Source of the DNA: Erwinia sp. 198
GTDB taxonomy: Bacteria > Pseudomonadota > Gammaproteobacteria > Enterobacterales > Enterobacteriaceae
Length of the DNA: 64,000 bases
NCBI RefSeq assembly: GCF_003937915.1
Contig: NZ_RHUM01000001.1
Location: 124,001-188,000, forward strand
Direction: 5' to 3'
Part shown: in pieces, positions 19,811-28,829 of the stretch
How positions within the stretch are numbered: position 1 is the stretch's first letter
Layout of the letters: every line of letters begins with the position of its first letter
Program-made: the position numbers and the translations under genes
The notes under the pieces: generated by a model
The model's database searches: none
Seen by the model: only the letters and a program-made list of their open reading frames with translations
Told to the model about the DNA's origin: nothing

Positions 19811-20199
19811 TTCTTTTTACCTTCCCTTATCCACGGACGGTGTACGTGGATGGCATCCCACGCCCTGTTGCGCTTAATCGGATTTGCATACAGCACCATA
19901 TCCACGCCGGTGAGCGCCGGACGCCACAGGCCGATATTCTCCAGCACCGGCGCTTCGGTCAGCACCTTCTCCGGCAAAGCGGCCGCCGCGCGGGTCAGCG
20001 CGTTACCAATCAGCTCCGCCACGACCTGCATATCGCTGCGCTCGTCGTCGTCGCGTGGATTGACCTTTTCACGCTGGAGCCGCAGGCGGATGGCCCACAA
20101 CAGCGAAGGGCTGACATTGCGCAGCGCCGACTGCCAGGTCGCGTCGGCAAACTCATTGAAAGCTACCTGATGCGCATAGACGTATTCCTTACCCGTTAT
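19807..20199 (-). pseudogene. 3' fragment of a phage-type gene upstream of Ogr/Delta
   Basis: The frame is open from 20199 down to 19807 and reads like a real protein throughout (KEYVYAHQVAFNEFADATWQ near its start, then WAIRLRLQREKVNPRDDDER, ending HVHRPWIREGKKK). It has no ATG or GTG; the first usual start is a TTG at 20100 in mid-domain. Its upstream end falls at the junction where the alpha-gene remnant begins on the opposite strand, so the 5' part was probably lost in a deletion. It overlaps the Ogr/Delta start by 4 bp. I do not recognise the family; it occupies the place of sid relative to delta in P4, but does not resemble Sid. Confidence 0.45.
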
Positions 20200-20202
20200 T
20201 TA

Positions 20203-21001
20203 TGGTGCTGGCAAACCGCTATGACTGGCAGCTGTTCCTTGAGGTGACCGGCCCCGGCGGCAGCGGGAAAAGCGTGATGGCGTCCATTGCCCGGCTGCTG
20301 GCAGGCGAGGACAACATATCCTGCCGGACCAGGAGAAGTGGAGCGGCGACGGTGCGGGCATCAAGGCGATTACCGGCGGCGACGCCGTGGCGATTGGCCC
20401 GAAATATCGCGACGCCTACTCAACCCACATCCCGGCGGTAATACTGGCGGTGAATAATAATCCGATGCGCTTAAGCGACCGCAGCGGCGGCGTGTCGCGT
20501 CGCCGGGTTATCCTGCCGTTCCCGGACGTAATACCGGCAAACGAACGTGACCCGCAGCTGCTGGAGAAGATTGCCGGTGAGCTGGCGGTTATCGTGCGCC
20601 ACCTGATGCAGCGCTTCACCCGGCCGGACGACGCCCGCGAGCTGTTGCAGGCGCAGCAGTCGTCGGAGGAGGCGCTGGAAATCAAGCGCAGCACCGACCC
20701 GCTGGTCGACTTCTGCGGCTACCTGACGCTGCTCAGTACCCCGACCGGGCTGTTTATCGGCAACGTGAATATCCGGCCGATGAACCCGCGTCGCTACGTG
20801 TATCACGCCTACCTGTCGTTTATGGAGGCCAGAGGGCATCAGCATCCCATGAGCCTGACGGCGTTCGGCCAGACGGTGCCGCAGACGCTGAAGGAGTACG
20901 AGATAGAACTGCTGAAGCGCAAAACGAAGAACGGCATCCAGACCAGCCTGGAGCTGAGCGGAGACTGCGAGGCCGACTGGCTGCCGCGGTGTGACGCATA
21001 A
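20203..21001 (+). pseudogene. Remnant of P4 alpha primase/helicase gene
   Basis: Two frames together match the C-terminal helicase part of P4-type alpha proteins. The first piece (VLANRYDWQLFLEV, Walker A GPGGSGKSVM, then ARLLAGEDN) stops matching near 20310. The match resumes one frame over at LPDQEKWSGDGAGIKAITGG (from about 20317) and runs to the end (PKYRDAYSTHIPAVILAVNN, then RSGGVSRRRVILPFPDVIPA, last residues WLPRCDA). About 25 residues are deleted at the frame change. The primase and zinc-finger half is missing upstream. A downstream start at 20387 could give a 204-residue fragment lacking Walker A. Replication of the satellite by this gene is therefore not possible. Confidence 0.85.
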
Positions 21002-21018
21002 ATAATTTAATAAACACC

Positions 21019-21038
21019 AAACCGGCTTCGGCCGGTTT
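21019..21038. terminator. Hairpin with TTCG loop after the alpha remnant
   Basis: Perfect 8-bp stem AAACCGGC/GCCGGTTT closed by TTCG, 17 bp after the remnant's stop. The stem itself supplies short A and T runs on either side, so it may terminate in both directions, although no long T tract follows. Confidence 0.6.
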
Positions 21039-21418
21039 GTGTCAGAATCTGTCGTTAAATCCTATAACCATTATCAATACAATGCATTTAAGAAACTGGT
21101 AGCCTCCTTTCTATATATGTATGAACTATAAAAATTAATATTAAAGTGTTAGATATGTTTATCATGAAATTCAAGGGGTAAATCCGGTTGGTATGTATCT
21201 TTTAGTTGGCTTTTTCATTGGATCGGGCAAGCCTAATAACTAGAGTGAAAAGCTGAATGGCAATCTGATGATAAGGAAATTAAGCGAAGATAAAGAGTTT
21301 TATAAATATGAAAGTGCGAGGGCCACCAATCGGCGCTTCTTTCAGACCCGGAAGCATTAATGATTACCTCACTGGAAAAAACAACGAGAATAGATATTTT
21401 TTTTGATTGCCCTTTAAT
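21039..21418. other. AT-rich gene-free interval downstream of the KAP gene
   Basis: About 380 bp, stops in all frames, no gene recognised. The composition changes from GC-rich (satellite remnant) to AT-rich at about 21040. Confidence 0.5.
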
Positions 21419-24400
21419 TTAATTCTTATCAATTTCAATGTTATGATTCGATACTCTATTTTTAAAATACTTGCTTTTTATTAAGTTAGGGAATGAATTT
21501 CTATTGTTCAAAACAAAGGCCTCAACTGTTTTTTTGTCTTCTCCGCTCCATTTGCTAAAATAGTATTTTTGATTGTCCAACCATTTAGCTAGAAATTCAT
21601 ATTCTTTGGCATAAGAAAACAATTTCGCAATTGCTCGATTGTCATTGCGAGAGCTATTAACATCGTAGTTTAATAGATTGCCAAAATCTCTAATGGCAAA
21701 TATTTGCCTTTTAGGATCTAAATCTTTTCTTTCAAGAAGATCCATTAATGCTTTCACTATTTCATTTAAAGTTTCTTCATGTAAAATTGGAATGATGTCT
21801 TCTATATAAACCTCTTTGTTTATCGACTTAATGTCCTCTTCAATATAAAAATCGCTAAAGGCTCTAACGTCAACAGAAACATCAATTTTTACACCGTCAT
21901 TCGATAATAACCCTAGCATTTCCCGGTAAACTATATGTGGTTGCCTTATATAAGAATAAATCATTTCCTTACTAGATAAGTTATTAGCTACAAGTTTTTT
22001 TATTGCATTTTTAAAAATAGGAAAGTCTTTTCTACTGGATAGGTCGCAAATGAAATCCTCACTTATTTTTTCATGGTTTTTATTAGATAAAGCTGCATCA
22101 GCATGTTCATCCCAAGCGCTAAAAAATAACAGTGCATTATCTCTACCGAGCAATTCTCTTATTGGGTTGTATAAGTTTCTAATAAACTCATATGTATTAA
22201 TTCTGCTTACCTTTCCATTTGTTATTAATTTTTTTACGGCGGGGGATATTATTTCTTTTATATTTTCATTAGACAAGGAAGAGGCAATAGTATCTAAATC
22301 TGCAACAAAGTGGAGATAATTATAAAGAGTGTTAGTGAAATCGTCAGTTACCTCCACATCGGAAATGTTTGCGATTGGTGATTTGTCACCTGATGCTATT
22401 TTATGGGCAATAAATGATGCATAATATTCACTAGGGTTTTGTGAGAGCATGTTACTTTGCTGTAGGAAGTACAATGAAAGATTACTGCTTCTCCATCTGC
22501 TATCTAAGGCAAGCTTCCTGAAATCAAAAATCGAATCAATAGCATTGCTGATTTTAAGATTTGAATAAATATTTTCGATATAAGGGGAAACATCTTCCTT
22601 TATGAATTCTTCAAAATATTCATCATCAACCTTCATTTCTTCAATTATTTGAGGAGAAAAAAGATTGAAGTTAAGACCATTTTCAATAGCGTACCTCATA
22701 CCCAAAACTATTTTTTCTATATCCAGTGAGATATCACAAATGTTTATGTTGGGATATTTACCCTCTTGGTCAAGTAAGAATCTGAAAAATATCTCGCCTG
22801 ATACAGGCGGGAAGCATTCAGTGAATTTTTCTTTTGTTATTGCTAAAAACAAATCAACCTCTTCAAATAAGTGAAGGATAGGTTTAGTATCTTTCCTCAT
22901 GACTTCTTCAGAATTGCTTACTTCCTTTTTTAAATTCCCCATGTGGTTTGAAAGGAAAGCTTCGTTCCGATTGAAGGGTATTTTATTATCAATCCTGACA
23001 AGCGCACGAACTAAGCCTTCATTATATTCTTTGTTTAGGGGGTTGTCTTTATTAAAACGAGCTATTACTGCAGGTAAAATTTTATTGCTAATGATGAGGT
23101 CTTGAGAGGATAAGGAATCAACAAAATGAATAATTTCTTCAATCGATACGTGATGCAATGATTTTTTCCATGCCTTATCAAAGCCATACATCGATGAAAG
23201 TTTGACAAATTCATTTACTTCTCTATATCTTATAGAATTCTCAAGAGGTTCATCGATAAGCTCAGATACAGCGAATTCTGAGTTCGTTTGAAAGTGTATG
23301 CATATTAACCCTTTTTTCCATTCGTCTTCGGAATTAAACAGGCGATTAAATTGTTTATGCGATGCCTTCATTCGCTCTATATCTAGCGTGTCTCCCTCTT
23401 TTTTTTCAATATTATCATAACTTGATATTAATATTTTAAAATCAAATAATGAATAGCGAACCATTAGGATATAAAATGCTATTAAAATACGATGTAAAGG
23501 AAAGCTGGGTGAAGTCAGGCTGGTTAATTTTATATCGTTAATTATTCTTTTCATAAACCTAGGTGTAACTGAAGAGTAATTTTTAGGTAGCCACCTTTCA
23601 ATCAGTTCGCATACCTCATAACACTCTTCATTATTTAACTCACCCAATGAATCTTCCCAGAAACTTAAAAAACCGTTTCGCCAACCTGCTGATATCAATG
23701 GTGGTACAAAGAGAGTAACTGGGATCCTTTTTGAAATGAATTCAAGGCCTTCTTTTTCATCTTCAGAAAGGGCTTTTGCTACATGCTTACCAGAATATGG
23801 AATCAATATTTTTAGCTTACTGCCTGCGATTTCAGTAATTAATTCAATATCACTCCATATTTCCTTTATTTTTGATGGGGATATTCTATCGAGATTATCA
23901 ATTATCAATATAATTCTAGCTTTTTCAGGTGTGCAGTTAATAAACCCTTCCAATGCGGATTTTAGTTCTAAGGTTCCAACTTCTTTATTGATTATTATCT
24001 TTTCGGTGATCGTATCTTCACTGTTTCTTTTGAGTATATCTCCGAAAGATGGCTTGCTCAGGGTTACCTTCCCGTTGTCCAAGATCTCTTTTTTATTTCT
24101 TGTATAAAGACAACCAACTAAAACAGGAGAAATAACCAAAAGAAATTCTAGAAAAACTTTTATATATTGTGAGTATGGAAGAGGTCTGCTAGTGAATAAG
24201 GAGGAGAAATCTGTAATTAAGAAGCGTAATGTTTGTAAGCAAATGACAGAAGTGCATATAAATATTAAGGTCCAAAGGCTTATCTTGCTATTAACATTCC
24301 TTTTATAATTATAAATATTCCCCAATGCATAATCTTTACATTGAGATAAATTCTCATGATTTACCTCCGGAGTTTTTTTAAATCCATCGTAAAGAATATC

Positions 24401-24658
24401 AATTAGCGCCTTTTTCGTGGCTCCATAATGATAAATCTCGGAATCAAATTTTATTATGTGTATATCATCATTTTGGATTTTTTCCATAGCCATGTCTATG
24501 ATCGTACTTTTTCCTGAACCTAAATATCCATCTAAACCTATAATTGAAATTTCATCCGATTGAGCTATGACGGCAAGTTTCAATGCTAGGTTTTCATGCG
24601 CTTTACCTTCAAACACATCTTTTTTAGCAGGCTCATCGGTATAAATATTCAAGTTCAT
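21419..24658 (-). CDS. KAP-family P-loop NTPase with inserted membrane segments
   Basis: 1079 residues. Walker A GYLGSGKST (44-52) and Walker B ARIILIIDNLDR (247-258) frame two hydrophobic segments (about 128-150 and 166-185), the typical KAP arrangement in which membrane helices are inserted in the NTPase domain. A long, mainly helical C-terminal region (~700 residues) has no recognised domain. KAP proteins include PifA of the F plasmid, which excludes phage T7, so an anti-phage role is plausible but inferred. The ATG at 24656-24658 follows GGGGA. Very AT-rich, unlike the core genome. It lies between the alpha remnant and the right island end, with no partner gene on the same strand nearby. 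Confidence 0.85.
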   Translation of the reverse strand: MNLNIYTDEPAKKDVFEGKAHENLALKLAVIAQSDEISIIGLDGYLGSGKSTIIDMAMEKIQNDDIHIIKFDSEIYHYGATKKALIDILYDGFKKTPEVNHENLSQCKDYALGNIYNYKRNVNSKISLWTLIFICTSVICLQTLRFLITDFSSLFTSRPLPYSQYIKVFLEFLLVISPVLVGCLYTRNKKEILDNGKVTLSKPSFGDILKRNSEDTITEKIIINKEVGTLELKSALEGFINCTPEKARIILIIDNLDRISPSKIKEIWSDIELITEIAGSKLKILIPYSGKHVAKALSEDEKEGLEFISKRIPVTLFVPPLISAGWRNGFLSFWEDSLGELNNEECYEVCELIERWLPKNYSSVTPRFMKRIINDIKLTSLTSPSFPLHRILIAFYILMVRYSLFDFKILISSYDNIEKKEGDTLDIERMKASHKQFNRLFNSEDEWKKGLICIHFQTNSEFAVSELIDEPLENSIRYREVNEFVKLSSMYGFDKAWKKSLHHVSIEEIIHFVDSLSSQDLIISNKILPAVIARFNKDNPLNKEYNEGLVRALVRIDNKIPFNRNEAFLSNHMGNLKKEVSNSEEVMRKDTKPILHLFEEVDLFLAITKEKFTECFPPVSGEIFFRFLLDQEGKYPNINICDISLDIEKIVLGMRYAIENGLNFNLFSPQIIEEMKVDDEYFEEFIKEDVSPYIENIYSNLKISNAIDSIFDFRKLALDSRWRSSNLSLYFLQQSNMLSQNPSEYYASFIAHKIASGDKSPIANISDVEVTDDFTNTLYNYLHFVADLDTIASSLSNENIKEIISPAVKKLITNGKVSRINTYEFIRNLYNPIRELLGRDNALLFFSAWDEHADAALSNKNHEKISEDFICDLSSRKDFPIFKNAIKKLVANNLSSKEMIYSYIRQPHIVYREMLGLLSNDGVKIDVSVDVRAFSDFYIEEDIKSINKEVYIEDIIPILHEETLNEIVKALMDLLERKDLDPKRQIFAIRDFGNLLNYDVNSSRNDNRAIAKLFSYAKEYEFLAKWLDNQKYYFSKWSGEDKKTVEAFVLNNRNSFPNLIKSKYFKNRVSNHNIEIDKN

Positions 24659-25500
24659 ATCGTCCCCATGTTAGGTGATTAACCGGATGTAAAGCAGAAT
24701 GTTCTGTAATGTTCTATCATGAAACACTAAAGTTGTATACTTAGCTTAAATGTGTTTAGTAAGTAGAATTCATGCTGAATTGAGGGAAGGGATGTTGTTT
24801 TAATTCAATGGGTTATGTGAGGCTGGGGAGCGATTAACTCTAAAATTATCAATTGGCAAGATTATAATAACGCCTCTGTTAATCGTAGATTTAGTATTTT
24901 ATGGTGCAACAAAACAGAAATTTAAGCTTTGTATTGCCTCCTTATGCGCTCCTTAGCTGTAAGAGTTGTGACTAAATTCTCTTCCTCGCTCCCGCAGCTT
25001 TGTACCTGAGGCCACGGGCAATAACATGACTCATTGCCATAACTTAAGCTTGGTTTTGATATACTCAAACGTAAAACTACAAAGTGCTTTGATACAAATT
25101 TTAACTGTTTGAAGGTTAAACATATTGGCCGCATTTTAAGCTTGAAGATGAGCGGTGTTCACCTCGGGTGAACACCGATGAACACTATTTATATAGGTAT
25201 TCATTAATTAACTATATGAAAAATATAGTAAAAACGCTACAGGTGAATAGTGTGAACACTTTTCGTTAAAATCATTTTTTCTTAGTAGAAATTATAAGTT
25301 GGGGAGTAACAGCGGCAGCAGGGTTCACAGAACAGAGCTGGAACAAGAGTTCTATAGCAATGATAACTGAATGATTTTAACCAAATAAATAACTGTTTGA
25401 TTTTAAAAAGACAGCTGGAAATTATCATGGGGCATAAATGGGGGCACTCTTGTATGGGTTTTATTTAAAATATAATAAAAACAGTGTGTTGTGGTGCTCC
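24659..25500. other. Gene-free right end of the first island
   Basis: About 840 bp, AT-rich, with no supported gene; a 70-codon frame on the minus strand (24922-25134) lacks a ribosome-binding site and family resemblance. The left end should hold the KAP promoter. A cluster of GTGAACAC-type repeats is found at 25153-25260. Confidence 0.5.
25153..25260. repeat. GTGAACAC repeat cluster with strong palindrome
   Basis: A perfect 11-bp inverted repeat CGGTGTTCACC/GGTGAACACCG with a TCG loop (25153-25177) is followed by ATGAACACT (25178-25186), a smaller palindrome CTATAT-GAAAA-ATATAG (25212-25228) and GTGAACACT (25252-25260). Four copies of the TGAACAC word in 108 bp suggest binding sites for a repressor or an initiator protein. 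No T tract follows, so it is not a typical terminator. Confidence 0.55.
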
Positions 25501-25521
25501 TCGAGTCCGGCCTTCGCACCA
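25501..25521 (+). repeat. Degenerate copy of the tRNA-Leu 3' end (att-like)
   Basis: TCGAGTCCGGCCTTCGCACCA matches the T-arm to CCA end of tRNA-Leu(CAA) at 15556-15577 with one G missing in the acceptor stem and one or two substitutions. It marks the right border of the first island (about 9.9 kb) and/or the left border of a second element whose broken integrase begins 38 bp downstream. Confidence 0.75.
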
Positions 25522-25559
25522 TCGGAACATCAATAGACGTCTTTATTTGTGCCCCCAAA

Positions 25560-25800
25560 ATGAAACTAAAGGCCTGCCAGATAGAGACTGCAAAGCCACA
25601 GGATAAAGGCTATAAGATGGCTGATGGTATGGGCTATATCTACCCCACGAGGCGCCAAATACTGGCGAATGAAGCACCGCCGCCCTCACACAAGAAAGAG
25701 GACAGCTTAGCTTTTGGCGTATGGCATACGTGCCAGCACACTATCCTGGCACCACGCTGGCGTTTACAAACAGAGGAAAGCGCTATTAGCCTGTTAGAGG
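25560..25800 (+). pseudogene. 5' remnant of a second P4-type integrase gene
   Basis: The first 25 codons (MKLKACQIETAKPQDKGYKM) match the N-terminus of the intact integrase at 15730, as does the preceding GTGCCCCCAAA leader. The match then shifts frame: GAKYWRMKHRRP is in another frame near 25652-25690, and KKEDSLAFGVW is back in the first at about 25692-25725. Nothing recognisable of the core or catalytic domains follows. This is the decayed start of another tRNA-targeted element integrated next to the first. Confidence 0.8.
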
Positions 25801-26030
25801 TGTTTTATTACACGTTCGCGTCGGATGCCTCCGCCCTGGATAAAGGGATTGCCCAAAGCGAGAAAAAGCGGACAGCTTAAAAACACGGTGTCCGGCGTTG
25901 ATGTGCAGACTAAGAAGTTAGGAATTAAAAGTTACGGGCAGGATTACTGCATGATTTACATTCCCGCCAGTCTCCGCATATTATTCCCTGTGAAGTTCTC
26001 CACGGACGATTACACAAGGAATGTATCAAA

Positions 26031-26879
26031 ATGACCGCACTACAGTTTCCCTGTACTATTTTTCAAACGCAAAACCGAATGGACGATTACAGCGCTAAAG
26101 ATATGCGCTGCGGCGATTTATCAGAATCACAGTTAAAAACGCATTTTCATTTGCTGGATGTTTCCACCAGAGCCAAACCTTATACCCTGACCAGAATCAC
26201 GCCATTTAATCAGCCGCAGTCCATGTTTTACGGCTCCCGTGGAGAAGGGGAAAAGATAACACGGCAGCAATGTATCAATATCCTGTTTGATGAATTCCGC
26301 GATTTATCGCGCCTGTTCTCGATTTATGGCCCATATCAACACCTGATCGAAAAGATGATCACCCATATGCAGTATGGTAATGGCAAAACGTTCACCAGTA
26401 TGCACCTGGACAGTGCTTTGAAGGCGGAAATTCTCAATGACAGGACTGAGAACAGTACGTTGTCAAAAATAAAAAACGCTTTAATTGAGAATATTGATTG
26501 GACAAGCAATGCCTGTTCCACAGATAACAAAGGTAAACTAAGAGGGGCAATACTTGACGGTAAATTACCTAAATTCGATCGATTCCAGAACAACATTAAT
26601 GGGATGGGTATTACAGTTCACGATACATGGTCAACCCACATTATCCTAAAATCACTGCATATTAGCAACGATAGCTATCGGGCAGTGGTGCATTACAAAG
26701 TACAAGATCAGTTCGGCTTAGATGTTGAGGATATTGCCAAACTAAAATTTAACGTCTTTCGTTTTTTCCGCATCTGGTTTGTGTTGCAACGATGCAACAC
26801 GTTTGCTTTTAAACCCTTTATGACTAATATGGAAGCCACCATAGAAATCACAGGGGACCGTAATGACAGCAAAAATTAA
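26031..26879 (+). CDS. DUF3289 family protein (pair 2)
   Basis: 282 residues starting MTALQFPCTIFQTQNRMDDY. All family blocks are present: DMRCGDLSESQLK, QSMFYGSRGEGEKITRQQC, MITHMQYGNGKTF, MGITVHDTWSTHI, VQDQFGLDVEDI and FFRIWFVLQRCNTFAFKPF. No signal peptide. The leader ACAAGGAATGTATCAAA before the ATG matches the leader of the pair-1 gene at 9950. The last 17 bp overlap the start of the DUF943 gene. It follows the second integrase remnant by about 230 bp, so it may be cargo of the second element. Confidence 0.85.
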   Translation: MTALQFPCTIFQTQNRMDDYSAKDMRCGDLSESQLKTHFHLLDVSTRAKPYTLTRITPFNQPQSMFYGSRGEGEKITRQQCINILFDEFRDLSRLFSIYGPYQHLIEKMITHMQYGNGKTFTSMHLDSALKAEILNDRTENSTLSKIKNALIENIDWTSNACSTDNKGKLRGAILDGKLPKFDRFQNNINGMGITVHDTWSTHIILKSLHISNDSYRAVVHYKVQDQFGLDVEDIAKLKFNVFRFFRIWFVLQRCNTFAFKPFMTNMEATIEITGDRNDSKN

Positions 26880-27342
26880 AAAAATTCGGTACGCGCTTTT
26901 ATTAGTTGCGCTGGGGATTTTTGGTTATTGTTTTTGGCTCTCCCTGCGTCCGGTTAATATTATCGCTGCTCATCATAGAGAGTATGGGTTCAGTTCTGTT
27001 TTAATAAAAAACTTCCCTTTTACCGATAAAGGTAAAATCGATTGGTGGCTAAAAAATAAGGATATGTTGAAAGAACAGTATGATATCCCCAAGCCTGACA
27101 AAGATGGTTATTTTACTGTTACCTTCTGGCTATTTGGTGAGGGGTATAAAGAAGGTGATGGTTATGACAGGTTATGCTTTAATGATATGCCGCCACCGCT
27201 AAATTGCATCGATAAAGATGCTGTTTTCTCTGTCAGTAATAGCAAGAACTTAGGTGTGGTCTTTACAACATATGACGGGAAGTATCAGCTACAAAAAAAC
27301 GGCGATATAATTAAGTTCACAGACGAGTTCGGGTTTAAATAA
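26863..27342 (+). CDS. DUF943 family protein, membrane-anchored (pair 2)
   Basis: 159 residues: membrane segment at about residues 8-27 (YALLLVALGIFGYCFWLSL), then FPFTDKGKIDWWLKN, FWLFGEGYKEGDGYDRLCF and PPLNCIDKD. The two soluble-domain cysteines (RLCF and LNCI) are kept, consistent with a periplasmic disulfide. It is closest to the pair-1 protein. AGGGGA lies before the ATG inside the DUF3289 gene, so translation is coupled (17-bp overlap). Confidence 0.85.
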   Translation: MTAKIKKIRYALLLVALGIFGYCFWLSLRPVNIIAAHHREYGFSSVLIKNFPFTDKGKIDWWLKNKDMLKEQYDIPKPDKDGYFTVTFWLFGEGYKEGDGYDRLCFNDMPPPLNCIDKDAVFSVSNSKNLGVVFTTYDGKYQLQKNGDIIKFTDEFGFK

Positions 27343-27373
27343 AAACCTGAGCGTTATGTAGTAAAATAACCAG

Positions 27374-27722
27374 GAGGCTATTTCTACGGAGAGAAAAGCG
27401 GCAACACCTTACCGCCTGCCTCAACTTCTTTCGGCTACGTTGGCGTAGGTATTGTACAGGGCGCCGTTGAGCCTGCCAGTAGCATCACCATCAACACTGA
27501 CAACGGTGAAAAGCTGTCAATGGATATGCTTAAGCCAGTGCTCTCTATTACCAGAATGCAGATGGTCCCGCTAAGTCCGGGTACTTTGTCTCTGTGAAAT
27601 GGCCAGAAACCCGTAGTGAACAAGAGGCGGTGAACGAGGTCGGATTCTTCGGCAATTAAAATACGGTCTGTAAACCTACGACTCTGAAATGGCGACACAC
27701 TATTGTAAAATTAAAGCTTTAT
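27374..27722 (+). pseudogene. Broken 3' part of an unrecognised gene
   Basis: One frame reads GGYFYGEKSGNTLPPASTSF, GYVGVGIVQGAVEPASSITI and EKLSMDMLKPVLSITRMQ. A frameshift near 27558 moves the coding pattern to the frame reading ADGPAKSGYFVSVKWPETRS and EAVNEVGFFGN, which meets a TAA at about 27657 and continues NTVCKPTTLKWRHTIVKLK. At least one frameshift and one nonsense change are therefore present, and no start is visible. The protein family is not recognised. Confidence 0.55.
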
Positions 27723-27977
27723 TTCGGGAAACAGAACATAGGATTATGATTTTCTGATGATGGTTTCTCTCTTTATACATAAAGTTAGTAATGTGGGGGT
27801 TTTGGAAAATCGATCGGTTCGTATTATCGCAATACTTACATCATAATGCCTCATATCGGGCAAATCTCTTAATTTCATCTTACCAGGCCGTGAGTATTTA
27901 CAGCACGTTTTACCGGCGTATGATTGTATGCTATTTGTACAACCTAAATGGACATCCATGCACAAGGAAGCGATGCC

Positions 27978-28829
27978 GTGCCAGATTTACAATTTCCCTT
28001 TAGTGTCTTCAAAAGCAAGAGGCGAATGGATGATTACAGCGCCAGCGATATGCGCTATGGCGACTTATCCGAATCGCAACTAAAAGCGATATTTCATCTG
28101 GTCGAAGTATCCACCAGAGTCAATCCTTATACGCTGACAAAAATCACCTCCTTCAATCGACCACAGTCCATGTTTTATGGTATGCACGGTCAGGGACAAA
28201 AGATAACAAAGCAACAATGTGTCAAAATCCTCTTTGATGAATTTTACCATCTTTCTCATCTGTTTGCTGTTTATGGGCCCTACAGGCACGTTATCGGAAA
28301 GATGATCGACCATATGCAGAACGGCAATGGCACACCGTTCTGCGATTCATCATTAAACAGAGCTTTGAAGGAACAGATACTTCATGATAAATCGGAGAAC
28401 AGCAGCTCTCGCTTACTAATAGAAAAAGTATTTAATACTAATATAGATTGGGAAAATAAATGCTACCCCAATAAGAAGAACTTTCTGTTAAGTAAAGCTA
28501 TTCTGGATAGTAAGTTACCCAAGTTTAACCGATTACAAGATAGCGTTAATGGGATGGGCATAACGGTCCACGATACCTGGGCGACACATATTACGATTAA
28601 GTCACTGCATGTTGATAGCGATAGTTACCGTGCTGTTGTTAATTACAAGGTGCAGGACCATTTTGGCCTTGATGACGATGATATTTTAACTTTAAAATTC
28701 AGTCAGTTTAATTTTTTCCGCATCTGGTTTTTGCTGCAGCATTACAAGAGTTTCGGCTTTAAGCCATTTATGACTAACATGGATGCTTCCATTGAAATTA
28801 CAGGGAGAAAAGATGAATTTAAAAAATAA
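27978..28829 (+). CDS. DUF3289 family protein (pair 3)
   Basis: 283 residues when started at GTG 27978 (VPDLQFPFSVFKSKRRMDDY). This start aligns with the other copies and follows CACAAGGAAGCGATGCC, which corresponds to their ACAAGGAA ribosome-binding region; an ATG at 27948 in the same frame would add ten residues upstream. Conserved blocks: DMRYGDLSESQLK, MIDHMQNGNGTPF, MGITVHDTWATHI, VQDHFGLDDDDI, FFRIWFLLQHYKSFGFKPF. No signal peptide. Overlaps the following DUF943 gene by 17 bp. Confidence 0.82.
   Translation: MPDLQFPFSVFKSKRRMDDYSASDMRYGDLSESQLKAIFHLVEVSTRVNPYTLTKITSFNRPQSMFYGMHGQGQKITKQQCVKILFDEFYHLSHLFAVYGPYRHVIGKMIDHMQNGNGTPFCDSSLNRALKEQILHDKSENSSSRLLIEKVFNTNIDWENKCYPNKKNFLLSKAILDSKLPKFNRLQDSVNGMGITVHDTWATHITIKSLHVDSDSYRAVVNYKVQDHFGLDDDDILTLKFSQFNFFRIWFLLQHYKSFGFKPFMTNMDASIEITGRKDEFKK

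Noticed and set aside
24922-25134. 70-codon minus-strand frame near the right end of the first island
   Set aside because: No ribosome-binding site, no recognisable sequence, located in otherwise stop-rich DNA.
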